A stretch of DNA of 64,000 bases from Kitasatospora sp. NBC_01266. Lineage in GTDB: Bacteria; Actinomycetota; Actinomycetes; Streptomycetales; Streptomycetaceae. The stretch spans positions 3,100,001-3,164,000 of the forward strand of contig NZ_CP108458.1 in the NCBI RefSeq assembly GCF_036242395.1. The letters run 5' to 3'. The notes below the pieces were generated by a model. The model saw only the letters and a list, made by a program, of their open reading frames with translations. It ran no database searches and was not told the DNA's origin. The number at the start of each line of letters is the position of its first letter. Position 1 is the first letter of the stretch. A program made the position numbers and the translations under genes. Positions 56,288 through 64,000 of the stretch are shown in pieces.

Positions 56288-58572
56288 CCGGCCGGTGGGG
56301 GAACGGGGAACCACTGGTCGGCTTCCGGCGCGATCTGCGCCCCGAGGTGGTCTCGGGAGAGGCCACCTATCTCTTCTCGGAGCACGGTGTCACCGCCTTG
56401 CAGGGCCCGCAGATCGAGGCGCTGGCCCCGCTGCTGGACGGCACCCGGGACATCCCCGCGCTGCTGCGCGAGGCGCCCGAGAGCGTCTCGCCGCAGCAGA
56501 TCGGCGACCTGATGGAGCAGTTGGCGCAGGCGGGGCTGGTGGCCCTACGGCCACCGACCGCCTCGCCCTGCGACGAGCAGGCGATCGCCTACTGGGAGGC
56601 GGCCGGCCTGGACAGCGGCCGGGCCGCCGCCCGGGCCGCCACCGGCCGGATCCACCTGGCCGCCTTCGGCCGGGTGGATCCGCGCGACGCCGTGACGGCC
56701 TTCGGGGCCGCTGGGCTCACCGTGGTCGAGGACCCGGCGGACCGGCTGCCCGGCGACCTGACCGTGGCGCTCTGCGACGACTACCTGACACCCGAGCTCG
56801 CCGCTCTCAATGCCGCCGAACTGGCCAGTGAGCGGGCCTGGTTGATCGCCCGGCCGTACGGCCGGCAGGTCTGGATCGGCCCGGTCTTCCAGCCCGGCGG
56901 CGCCTGCTGGAGCTGCCTGGCGCACCGGCTGCGCGGCCACCGCCGGGCCGAGGCCCATGTGCAGCAGGTGCTGGGGCGGACCGGACCGGTCCCCCGCCCC
57001 ACCGCCTCGATCTCGCCGCTGGGCGGCTTCAGCACCCATCTGGTCGCCCTCGAGGCGGTCAAGTGGCTGGCCGGCTACCGGTGTCCGGCCCAGCAGTCGG
57101 TGTGGACGCTGGACACCCTGACCATGGAGGGCCGCCACCACCAGTTGCGGGCCCGGCCGCAGTGCCCCACCTGCGGCGACCCGCGGCTGGTCACCGGGCA
57201 GCAGTGGCGCCCGGTGGCCCCGCGCTCGCGGCTGAAGGCCTGCTACGGCGGCGGCGGGCACCGCGCGCAGCCCCCCGAGCAGGTGCTGGAGACCTACCGG
57301 CACCTGATCAGCCCGATCACCGGGGTGGTCAAGGAGATCCGGCGCGACCCGCGCGGCCCGGCCTTCCTCAACTCCTTCCTGGCCGGCGCCAATCCGGCGG
57401 CCAGCCCGAACAGCCTCGACGCGCTGCGCACCGATCTGCGCAGCAGCAACGGCGGCAAGGGCATCAGTGCCGTGCACGGCGAGGTCAGCGCGCTGTGCGA
57501 GGCGCTGGAGCGGCACAGCGGCTTCCTGCACGGCGACGAGCCCCGGATCCGGGGCAGCCTGCGGGAGCTGGGCGACCGCGCGGTGCGCCCGCAGGACTGG
57601 CTGCTGTTCGACCCGCGGCAGTTCGAGGGCCGCCGGGAGTGGAACGCCCGGCACGGCGGCTTCCAGCACGTCCCCGACCCGTTCGGCGAGGACGACGCGG
57701 TCGATTGGTCCCCCGCCTGGTCGCTGACCGAGCACCGGCACAAGCTGCTGCCCACCGCGGCCCTGTACTTCGGCACGCCGCAGCCGCCGGGTGCCCGGTT
57801 CTTCCAGGCCGACTCCAACGGAAACGCCGCCGGGAGCAGCCTGGAGGACGCCATCCTGCAGGGTTTCCTGGAGCTGGTCGAGCGGGACGCCGTCGCCCTG
57901 TGGTGGTACAACCGCACCCGGCAGCCGGCCGTCGACCTGGACGCCTTCGAGGATCCCTGGATCATGGAACTACGCGGCGTGCACAGCGACTTGAACCGCG
58001 AGGTATGGGCGCTCGAGGTCACCTCGGACTTCGGTATCCCCACCGTGGTGGCGTTCTCCCGGCGCGTCGACAAGCCGGCCCAGGACATCGTCTTCGGCTT
58101 CGGCGCGCACTTCGACCCGCGGATCGCGCTGCGCCGCGCGCTCACCGAGGTCAACCAACTGCTCCCGGCGGTGGTCGGCGCGGGTGCCGACCACGCCGGC
58201 TACCAGGGCGGCGACGAGGCGGCCCGCTGGTGGTGGCGGCACGCCACCACCGCCAACCAGCCCTATCTCGCACCGGATCCGGCGCTCACCGCGCGCCGAC
58301 CGGCCGACTACGACTACACCCCGCGCCGCGATCTGCTCGACGACCTGGACGCCGCGCTCGAGTTGACGGATCGTCATGGTCTGGAAATGCTGGTGGTCGA
58401 CCAGACCCGACCGGATATCGGACTTCCGGTGGTCAAGGTCATCGTGCCCGGTCTGCGGCACTTCTGGTCCCGATTCGCCCCGGGGCGGCTGTTCGACGTC
58501 CCGGTGCGGCTCGGCCGACTGGCGCGGCCGACCCCGTACGAGGCCCTGAACCCGATCCCGATCTTCGTCTGA
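56284..58572 (+). CDS. TOMM cyclodehydratase: fused E1-like/YcaO protein
   Basis: A 762-aa fusion. Residues 1-300 are an E1/ThiF-like partner domain that binds the leader (GFRRDLRPEVVSGEATYLFS at the front, likely the leader-recognition region), with zinc Cys pairs C208-C211 (CWSC) and C294-C297 (CPTC). Residues 330-762 are YcaO: HGEVSALCEALERHSG, EDAILQGFLELVERDAVALW-type ATP motifs, ending in NPIPIF, the C-terminal proline-rich end typical of azoline-forming YcaOs. It uses ATP to phosphorylate the amide and close Cys/Ser/Thr to azolines. Confidence 0.9.
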   Translation: MTGRWGNGEPLVGFRRDLRPEVVSGEATYLFSEHGVTALQGPQIEALAPLLDGTRDIPALLREAPESVSPQQIGDLMEQLAQAGLVALRPPTASPCDEQAIAYWEAAGLDSGRAAARAATGRIHLAAFGRVDPRDAVTAFGAAGLTVVEDPADRLPGDLTVALCDDYLTPELAALNAAELASERAWLIARPYGRQVWIGPVFQPGGACWSCLAHRLRGHRRAEAHVQQVLGRTGPVPRPTASISPLGGFSTHLVALEAVKWLAGYRCPAQQSVWTLDTLTMEGRHHQLRARPQCPTCGDPRLVTGQQWRPVAPRSRLKACYGGGGHRAQPPEQVLETYRHLISPITGVVKEIRRDPRGPAFLNSFLAGANPAASPNSLDALRTDLRSSNGGKGISAVHGEVSALCEALERHSGFLHGDEPRIRGSLRELGDRAVRPQDWLLFDPRQFEGRREWNARHGGFQHVPDPFGEDDAVDWSPAWSLTEHRHKLLPTAALYFGTPQPPGARFFQADSNGNAAGSSLEDAILQGFLELVERDAVALWWYNRTRQPAVDLDAFEDPWIMELRGVHSDLNREVWALEVTSDFGIPTVVAFSRRVDKPAQDIVFGFGAHFDPRIALRRALTEVNQLLPAVVGAGADHAGYQGGDEAARWWWRHATTANQPYLAPDPALTARRPADYDYTPRRDLLDDLDAALELTDRHGLEMLVVDQTRPDIGLPVVKVIVPGLRHFWSRFAPGRLFDVPVRLGRLARPTPYEALNPIPIFV

Positions 58573-58617
58573 CACCCCGGCCGAGGGGACCGAAGCAGGA
58601 GCAGCCGAGGAGCAGCG

Positions 58618-60093
58618 ATGGAGCCGACCCCCAGCGCGCCCGACCAACCGGTCACGTCCACCGTGCTGTTGCGCTCGCTGCGCGAGGACGCCCTGGTGGA
58701 GCAGGTGCCGGGACAGGACGCGGTGACGGTGCTGACCCGCTGGGGCGAGGTGTCGATCGACCGGCCGGGGCCCGCCGTGCGAGAGGCGCTGCGCCGGATG
58801 GCCTTCGGGCCGGTCAACCTGGTCAACGTGCTGGCCGGGCTGCCGATCGAGGACGCGGCCGCGGCCGCGGCCCAGCGCCGCCGGCTGGCCGAGGTGCTGG
58901 ACCGCCTGCAGTGCACGGTGATCCGCACGCTGGCGCTGACCGACGGGGAGGGCGCGCTGCTCTCGGTGGTCCCGATCTCCGGCCAGGCCCGCACCGCCGT
59001 CGCCGAGGTCGACCCGCAGCGGCCGCTGCGGCTGTCCCGGTTCGCCGCGCTCGGACCCGGTGGCGGGGAGGCCGTGCTGGAGTCCCCGCTGGCCCTGCAC
59101 CGGGTACTGCTGCACCACGGTGACGCGGTGCTGCTCACGGCCGGCCTCACCCGCCCGACCACCCTCGCCGGGCTGGCCCGCGACTCGGGTCTGCCCCGCG
59201 AGGTGGTCGACGCGGTGGTCGCCCACCTGGTGGCCACCGGCATGGTGCTGCTGGGCGAGTGCGACCCGCTCGGCGGTCCGCGGTTCGCCGAGGACACCGA
59301 TCCGGACCTGCTCGGCTGGGCCGAACACGACCTGCTCTTCCACGCCCGCAGCCGGCTCGGCCGGCACGACGGCGCCTACGGCGCGGTCTTCCCGCGGGGC
59401 CACCAGCCGCCGTGCGAGCCCGCGGTGAAGCCGCGGCCGGCCGGCAAGCACTTCCCGCTGCCCCGCCCCACCGGGTGCCGGACGGCGGAGCCGGCGCTGG
59501 CCGAGGTGCTGGAGGCCCGGCACCTGCCGGGCCGGCTCGGCACCCGGGCGGTCACCGCCGAGCAGCTCGGCGAACTGCTGCACCGCGCCGCGCGGGTCCG
59601 GGAGGTGCACGTCGGCGGGCAGGACGAGGCGGCCTGCACCACCACCGACCGGCCCTACCCGAGCACCGGCGACCTGTACGAGCTGGAGCTCTACCTGGTG
59701 ATCGGCGCCTGCTCGGGCCTGCCCCGCGGCATCTACCACTACGACCCGCAGGGCCACGGCCTGACCCTGATCAACACCGAGGAGGAGTCGGTCGCCGAAC
59801 TGCTCGACTCGGCGATGATGGCCGCCGGGCTGCGCCGCGAGCCGCCGGTGCTGATCACCCTCACCGCCCGGTTCGGCCGGCTCTCCTGGGTCTACGGCGG
59901 GATGGCCTACGCGACCACGCTCAAGCACGTCGGCGTGCTGCTGCAGACGCTCAACCTGGTGGCCACCGCGATGGGGCTGGCCCCGCACGCGGTGGCCTTC
60001 GGTGACAGCGACGCGGCGGCCCGGGCCTTCCGGCTGGACTGGCGGCGGGAGTCCAGTGTCGGCGAGATGATCGTGGGCCCCAATCCTGGCTGA
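58618..60093 (+). CDS. SagB-type azoline dehydrogenase (nitroreductase-like FMN)
   Basis: A 491-aa protein. The C-terminal half is the nitroreductase-like domain of SagB enzymes: LPRPTGCRTAEPALAEVLEA, RPYPSTGDLYELELYLVIGA, LPRGIYHYDPQGHGLTLINT and WVYGGMAYATTLKHVGVLLQ (FMN-binding), with MGLAPHAVAFGDSDAAARAF close to the end. It oxidises azolines to azoles with FMN. The N-terminal half is a divergent docking region. The start is 46 bp after the cyclodehydratase stop, so the two are co-transcribed. Confidence 0.88.
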   Translation: MEPTPSAPDQPVTSTVLLRSLREDALVEQVPGQDAVTVLTRWGEVSIDRPGPAVREALRRMAFGPVNLVNVLAGLPIEDAAAAAAQRRRLAEVLDRLQCTVIRTLALTDGEGALLSVVPISGQARTAVAEVDPQRPLRLSRFAALGPGGGEAVLESPLALHRVLLHHGDAVLLTAGLTRPTTLAGLARDSGLPREVVDAVVAHLVATGMVLLGECDPLGGPRFAEDTDPDLLGWAEHDLLFHARSRLGRHDGAYGAVFPRGHQPPCEPAVKPRPAGKHFPLPRPTGCRTAEPALAEVLEARHLPGRLGTRAVTAEQLGELLHRAARVREVHVGGQDEAACTTTDRPYPSTGDLYELELYLVIGACSGLPRGIYHYDPQGHGLTLINTEEESVAELLDSAMMAAGLRREPPVLITLTARFGRLSWVYGGMAYATTLKHVGVLLQTLNLVATAMGLAPHAVAFGDSDAAARAFRLDWRRESSVGEMIVGPNPG

Positions 60094-60094
60094 C

Positions 60095-60104
60095 TTGACG
60101 TCAA
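60095..60104. promoter_or_regulatory. TTGACGTCAA palindrome
   Basis: A perfect 10-bp palindrome that starts 2 bp after the SagB stop codon and precedes the kinase gene. It may be the -35 (TTGACG) of the kinase promoter or a protein-binding site; the -10 cannot be placed with certainty. Confidence 0.4.
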
Positions 60105-60233
60105 ACTCCGTACCAGGTGCCACAGTAGGAGCCTGATCGCAGAAAAAAGACGCATCCGAGTACCAGTTCGAACTACGTGGTGCGCCGCTACGATGTGTCG
60201 CGCAAGCGCGACCACCGGGTGCTTGGGGGAGAT

Positions 60234-61448
60234 ATGCCAGACCGATCAGCAGCTGTCGGCCGCACGGAGCCCACGGGAGAGCATCTGGCACCCAGGCTCG
60301 CGCGCACCGTGGTGGGCGTGGTCTTCAGCGGGTTCGCCCTGCTCGCCGGGCTGCACACGCTGTCGATGCCCGGCGCCAGCATCGGGCAGGACGTCGTCTT
60401 CCTGATCACCGTCGGCATCCTGCTGGGCTGCCAGCTGCTGCCGTTCTCCAGATTCGCGCTGGTTCCCGGCTCCCGGGCCGCGATCGCCTCGCTGGTCCTC
60501 CAGGCCGTGGTGGTCTACCTGCCGTTCTGGCTCTACGGCGCGCCGTGGATCGGGATGCCGGGGTTCTTCGGCGGGAACCTGCTGATCATGCTCACCGAGC
60601 CGTGGTCCTGGACCTCGTTCGCCGTCGTGATGGCGAGCCTGACCTGGATCCAGTACTCCTTCACCCCCGACGTGCTGAACGTGGCCTACACCGCCGTCTC
60701 CACCACCATCACCGGGCTGATCGTCTACGGCCTGACCCGGCTGGCCGACCTGGTCGTCGAGGTCAAGCACACCCGCGAGGAGCTGGCCCGGATGGCCGTC
60801 CACCAGGAGCGCCTGCGCTTCTCGCAGGACCTGCACGACCTGCTCGGCTACAGCCTCTCCGCGATCACCCTGAAGACCGAACTCACCCGCCGGCTGGTCA
60901 CCAGCCACCCCGACCGGGCCGGCGACGAACTGATCGAGATCCTGGAGATATCCCGCCAGGCGCTGTCCGACGTGCGCGTGGTGGCCAGCGGCTACCGCGA
61001 GATGTCGCTGGACCAGGAGACCCGCTCCGGCTGCTCGGTGCTGGCCGCCGCCGAGATCCAGATCGACCTGGACGTCTCGCACGACCGGCTGCCGCTGGAG
61101 GTCAGCACCGTGCTGGCCACCGTGCTGCGCGAGGGCATCACCAACGTGCTGGGCCACAGCAAGGCCGAGCACTGCGCCATCACCATCGACCAGGGCCCCG
61201 ACGGCGTGCTGCTGCGGATCGTCAACGACGGTGTGCAGCCCACCCCCCAGGAGCCGCCCAGCCGGCGCGGCACCGGCATCGACAGCCTGCGCTCGCGGGT
61301 CACCCAGCTCGGCGGCCGGCTCACCGCCGCCGTCGGCCCCGACGGCCGCTTCCAGCTGGAGGCCAGGGTGCCGCTGCCCGCCGACGGCGCTACAGCCAGC
61401 CCGCCTGGGACGCGATCCGGATCGCGTCGACCCGGTTACGTGCGTTGA
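60234..61448 (+). CDS. NarL-type sensor histidine kinase
   Basis: A 404-aa membrane kinase. About five hydrophobic segments (residues 23-170, such as TVVGVVFSGFALLAGLHTLS and SFAVVMASLTWIQYSFTPDV) precede a dimerisation/phospho-acceptor helix with His201 in RFSQDLHDLLGYSLSAITLK (HisKA_3). The ATPase domain has TVLREGITNVLGHSKAEHCA (N box) and RGTGIDSLRSRVTQLGGRL (G box). ATG 60234 has gggggaga upstream; a GTG at 60177 is in frame. Its 3' end overlaps the response regulator on the opposite strand by 59 bp. Confidence 0.88.
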   Translation: MPDRSAAVGRTEPTGEHLAPRLARTVVGVVFSGFALLAGLHTLSMPGASIGQDVVFLITVGILLGCQLLPFSRFALVPGSRAAIASLVLQAVVVYLPFWLYGAPWIGMPGFFGGNLLIMLTEPWSWTSFAVVMASLTWIQYSFTPDVLNVAYTAVSTTITGLIVYGLTRLADLVVEVKHTREELARMAVHQERLRFSQDLHDLLGYSLSAITLKTELTRRLVTSHPDRAGDELIEILEISRQALSDVRVVASGYREMSLDQETRSGCSVLAAAEIQIDLDVSHDRLPLEVSTVLATVLREGITNVLGHSKAEHCAITIDQGPDGVLLRIVNDGVQPTPQEPPSRRGTGIDSLRSRVTQLGGRLTAAVGPDGRFQLEARVPLPADGATASPPGTRSGSRRPGYVR

Positions 61449-61995
61449 GCTTGGTCACGGCGGTGGTCAGGTAGTTGCGCACGGTGCCGGCCGAGAGGTA
61501 GAGGCTGGCGGCGATCTCCGCCACCTCCGCCCCGCCGGCGGCCAGCCGCAGCACCTCGGACTCCCGGGTGGTCAGCGGGTTCTCCACCGAGTCCCAGGCC
61601 GCCAGCGCGAGTTGCGGATCGATCACCCGCCGCCCGGCCGCCACCCCGCGGATCGCCTCGGCCAGCCGGTCCGGCGGCGCGTCCTTGAGGATGAAGCCGG
61701 AGACCTGGGCGGCCACCGCCCGCCGCAGGTTCCCGGGGCGGCCCAGGCTGGTCAGGATCAGCGTGCGGCAGGACGGCAGCTGCTTGGTCAGCTGGCCGGC
61801 GGCGGTCAGGCCGTCGATGCCCGGCAGGTCGATGTCGACGATGGCCACGTCCGGCCGCCACTCCAGGGCCCGGGGCACGATCTCGTCGCCCGAGGCCACC
61901 TCGCCGACCACCTCGATGTCCGGTTCGAGGTTCAGCAGGGCGACCAGCGCTCCGCGGACCATGTTCATGTCCTCCGCCAACATGACCCTGATCAA
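61390..61995 (-). CDS. NarL/LuxR-family response regulator
   Basis: A 201-aa protein: receiver MIRVMLAEDMNMVRGALVAL with phospho-acceptor Asp54 in DVAIVDIDLPGIDG, switch Thr/Ser in LILTSLG and Lys in SGFILKDAPPD; C-terminal LuxR-type HTH TTRESEVLRLAAGGAEVAEI then AASLYLSAGTVRNYLTTAV. The start is a TTG at 61995; ATG at 61983 is a second possibility. It is the likely partner of the adjacent kinase. The two genes face each other and overlap by 59 bp. It would sense a product or cell-surface signal and act on cluster promoters (inference). Confidence 0.9.
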   Translation of the reverse strand: MIRVMLAEDMNMVRGALVALLNLEPDIEVVGEVASGDEIVPRALEWRPDVAIVDIDLPGIDGLTAAGQLTKQLPSCRTLILTSLGRPGNLRRAVAAQVSGFILKDAPPDRLAEAIRGVAAGRRVIDPQLALAAWDSVENPLTTRESEVLRLAAGGAEVAEIAASLYLSAGTVRNYLTTAVTKLNARNRVDAIRIASQAGWL

Positions 61996-62103
61996 CCCGG
62001 ACTCCCCATCTCAGCGCACGGTACCGGTCGCGCGACCTGAGAGGGTTTTACCACCCCTGGCTGGGAGTGAGATCACAATCCACGGTATTGCCGAGACACT
62101 TCG

Positions 62104-62382
62104 TCACCGACCCATCGGGGGGCCGTCGGGCAGCCACTCCAGCGGCGGCCCCAGCCGCTCGGGCCGCCGACTGAGCAGCTCGATCTCCCAGTCGTCCCAG
62201 TCGTACCCCCGGATGAACTCCGGGTCGACCGCCAGGCCGTACCCGTGCGGCCAGGGCTCGTCCCGGGTCGGCAGCGGCACCCCGAACTGCCCGGCCCCGG
62301 CGGTGCCCAGCAGGATCAGCAGGTGGTCCAGGAACCGGACGACGAGGATCCGCCCGCCGGCGGAACCGCCGAACAGCGACAT
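62104..62382 (-). CDS. Small hypothetical protein, cluster-associated
   Basis: 92 aa, unrecognised. MSLFGGSAGGRILVVRFLDH LLILL gives a possible hydrophobic N-terminal helix, followed by a Trp/Asp-rich part (PHGYGLAVDPEFIRGYDWDD, WEIELLSRRPERLGPPLEWL). It lies 15 bp before the acyltransferase gene in the same direction, so it is likely co-transcribed. Gene status rests on coding bias and position. It might be a partner protein for the AT or a small tailoring enzyme. Confidence 0.5.
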   Translation of the reverse strand: MSLFGGSAGGRILVVRFLDHLLILLGTAGAGQFGVPLPTRDEPWPHGYGLAVDPEFIRGYDWDDWEIELLSRRPERLGPPLEWLPDGPPMGR

Positions 62383-62397
62383 CGGTCCCCGCCCCCG

Positions 62398-63375
62398 TCA
62401 GGCCGGCACCGCGACCGGGCGGCCGGCGGTGAGTTCGGCGGCCAGTTCGGCGAGTTGCCCGGCGGTGCCGGCCGGGCCCCGGCAGGCGTTGAACACCTGG
62501 ATGCCGTGCTCCCCGGCCAGTGGCTCCAGCAGCCGGGAGAGCACCGGCCTGGGCCCGACCTCGACGATCCGGGTGGCGCCCAGCGCGAGCAGCGCGTCGA
62601 TCCCGTCGGCGAACCGGACGGTGGCGCTGACGTGCCGCACCCAGTAGTCGGCGCCCAACTCCTCGGCGGCCAGCGCCCGGCCGAGCACGGTGGAGACCAG
62701 CGGGGTGCCGGCCGGCCGGTGCTCGACGGTGCGGGCGACGGCGCCGAACTCGGCCAGCATCGGGGCCATCAGCGGCGAGTGGAAGGCGTGCGATACCCGC
62801 AGCCTGGTCGCCTTGATCCCGTGCCCGGCCAACTGCTCGCGGATCTCGTCCAGTTGCCCGCCGTCGCCGGAGAGCACCACCTCCGCGCGGCTGTTCACGG
62901 CGGCGGTGCCGACCAGCGGGTGCGCCGGGATCAGTTCGAGCACCTCCGCCTCGCTCGCCTTGACCGCCAGCATCGCGCCGCCCTCGGGCAGCAGTTCCAT
63001 GCCCTGGGCGCGGGCGGTGACCAGCCGGGCGGCGTCGTCCAGGCTCAGCGCGCCGCTCAGCACCGCGGCGGCGAACTCGCCGATGCTGTGGCCGAGCAGC
63101 AGCCCGGGGCGCACCCCGAGGTCGCCCAGCGTGGCGCCGAGCGCGTAGCCGATCGCGAAGAGCACCGGCTGGGCGTACCCGGTGCGGTTGATCAGCGGGT
63201 CGGCGTCGCGGACGAAGTCGATCACCGAGCGCTCAAGGCCGGGCCGCAGCGCGGCGTCCGCCTGCTCCAGATGGCGGCGGTAGGCGGGGCTGGAGCTGTA
63301 GAGGCCGGCGGTCATCCGCGGTTGCTGACTGCCCTGGCCGGTGAAGACGAAGGCGGTCTCGGGGGAAGCGGGCAC
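62398..63375 (-). CDS. Malonyl-CoA:ACP acyltransferase (complete catalytic site)
   Basis: A 325-aa AT/FabD-like protein. Nucleophile Ser97 in LLLGHSIGEFAAAVL, His in VSHAFHSPLMAPM, Arg/Gln in FTGQGSQQPRMTAGLY. It would transfer malonyl (or another) unit to an ACP. In contrast to the 53460 AT it is intact. Two start codons, ATG 63393 and GTG 63375, each follow their own copy of a duplicated GAGAGGAGTACCACC ribosome site. Confidence 0.9.
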   Translation of the reverse strand: MPASPETAFVFTGQGSQQPRMTAGLYSSSPAYRRHLEQADAALRPGLERSVIDFVRDADPLINRTGYAQPVLFAIGYALGATLGDLGVRPGLLLGHSIGEFAAAVLSGALSLDDAARLVTARAQGMELLPEGGAMLAVKASEAEVLELIPAHPLVGTAAVNSRAEVVLSGDGGQLDEIREQLAGHGIKATRLRVSHAFHSPLMAPMLAEFGAVARTVEHRPAGTPLVSTVLGRALAAEELGADYWVRHVSATVRFADGIDALLALGATRIVEVGPRPVLSRLLEPLAGEHGIQVFNACRGPAGTAGQLAELAAELTAGRPVAVPA

Positions 63376-63408
63376 GGTGGTACTCCTCTCCATGGTGGTA
63401 CTCCTCTC
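63373..63408 (-). repeat. 18-bp duplication of ribosome site plus start codon
   Basis: On the minus strand GAGAGGAGTACCACC-ATG and GAGAGGAGTACCACC-GTG are contiguous and in frame, so the acyltransferase has two equally good translation starts 18 nt apart. Confidence 0.9.
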
Positions 63409-63440
63409 GGGGAACGGAACAGCGGGAAGCGGCGGGGCGT

Positions 63441-64000
63441 TCAGGCGCGGCTCGCGGCGCCCGCGAGCCGCGCCGAGGCCTCGGCGACCAGCGCCCTGGT
63501 GAAGTCCGGGAAGGCCTGGCCGAGGAAGTAGAAGTGGCCGCCGGGGAAGAGCCGGTGGCGGAACTCCGCGCTGGTCTCCCGGGCCCAGCCGGCCAGCATG
63601 AACTCCGGCGCCCACGGGTCGATGTCGCCGCCGAAGGCGGTCACCGGGGCGGTCAGCGGGACGCGGTCGGGGTCGGGGCTGTAGGACTCGACGGCGCGCA
63701 GGTCCGCCCGGGTCAGCCGGAGGAACCGTTCGACGAACTCCGGCACCTCGTGGATCCGGTCGGGCGTGCCGCCCATCGCCAGCAGCTGGCCCAGCAGCCG
63801 CTCGTCGTCCAGCTCGTAGAGCCGGCGCCGCACCCGCGCCTGGTAGCTCGGCCCGGCCCGACCCGAGACGCCGACCCAGCCGGGCCGCCGGCCCGCCGCC
63901 TCCAGCCGGCGGGCCAGCTCGACGGCCACCAGCGAGCCGTAGCTGTGCCCGAAGAGCGCGAACGGCGCGTCCAGCCAGGGCTGGACGTCCTCCCAGACGG
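63441..64000 (-). CDS. Type II (editing) thioesterase, 5' end outside window
   Basis: Partial, 186 residues visible. An alpha/beta hydrolase: APFALFGHSYGSLVAVELAR holds the nucleophile Ser in GHSYG. The acid and His regions are PVTAFGGDIDPWAPEFMLAG and FPGGHFYFLGQAF with the catalytic His. Type II thioesterases remove aberrant acyl groups from ACPs. The start is beyond the right edge. It is 33-48 bp upstream of the acyltransferase in the same direction. Confidence 0.88.
   Translation of the reverse strand, partial: VWEDVQPWLDAPFALFGHSYGSLVAVELARRLEAAGRRPGWVGVSGRAGPSYQARVRRRLYELDDERLLGQLLAMGGTPDRIHEVPEFVERFLRLTRADLRAVESYSPDPDRVPLTAPVTAFGGDIDPWAPEFMLAGWARETSAEFRHRLFPGGHFYFLGQAFPDFTRALVAEASARLAGAASRA

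Noticed and set aside
56054..58572. Thiopeptide or lanthipeptide cluster
   Set aside because: No LanB/LanC/LanM, no [4+2] pyridine synthase, and the core has too few Ser/Cys/Thr.

Overview
High-GC actinomycete DNA, most likely Streptomycetaceae (Streptomyces or Kitasatospora). The strongest markers are adpA, with a TTA (bldA-type) codon between its two domains, followed directly by orn and tRNA-His. SARP regulators, a sortase-E-type LAYTG surface protein, a Streptomyces-type HicB-like/DUF4097 pair and near-absence of TTA codons agree with this. Translations were read by eye. Family names come from recognised motifs, not from database searches.

Region 1 (1-26 kb) is mostly chromosomal housekeeping: the edge of an IS3-family transposase gene, a universal stress protein, a HAD phosphatase, adpA-orn-tRNA-His, a hotdog thioesterase, a spermidine-synthase-like protein, an NsdA-like TPR regulator, a histidine phosphatase, and a tightly coupled nuclease / unknown / SF1-helicase operon (12765-17034). 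A secreted GH2 exo-glucosaminidase, pgi and a Na+/H+ antiporter lie between two almost identical tRNA-Lys(CTT) loci.

Region 2 (26-31 kb) holds a DHA2-type MFS exporter, a DoxX-like membrane protein, a ribbon-helix-helix protein with DUF4097, and a LAYTG-anchored ALF-repeat protein. It is the left flank of the cluster.

Region 3 (31 kb to the right edge, where it continues) is a biosynthetic gene cluster. It has a type II PKS core (KS-alpha, KS-beta/CLF, ACP, C9-type ketoreductase, di-domain aromatase/cyclase, metal-dependent cyclase). Around it are acyl-CoA carboxylase subunits, an acyl ligase fused to a SnoaL-like domain, two Ser-type KSIII-like acyltransferases, a second ACP with an acyl-CoA-dehydrogenase-like protein, two Sfp-type phosphopantetheinyl transferases, two acyltransferases (one without its catalytic Ser), a type II thioesterase, two SARPs and a two-component pair. 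In the middle is a complete TOMM/azole RiPP cassette: a 77-aa precursor candidate, a fused E1-like/YcaO cyclodehydratase and a SagB dehydrogenase. The working idea is a hybrid between an aromatic polyketide and an azole RiPP, or two interleaved pathways under shared control.

Regulation can be read from sequence. Four cluster promoters (31250, 36904, 46718 on minus, 48768 on minus) carry paired TCRAGC-like heptamers 11 bp apart, exactly 8 nt before a -10-like hexamer, which is the known SARP geometry. A fifth, weaker one lies at 53109 on minus. All three tRNA genes share a 19-nt -10/leader signature.
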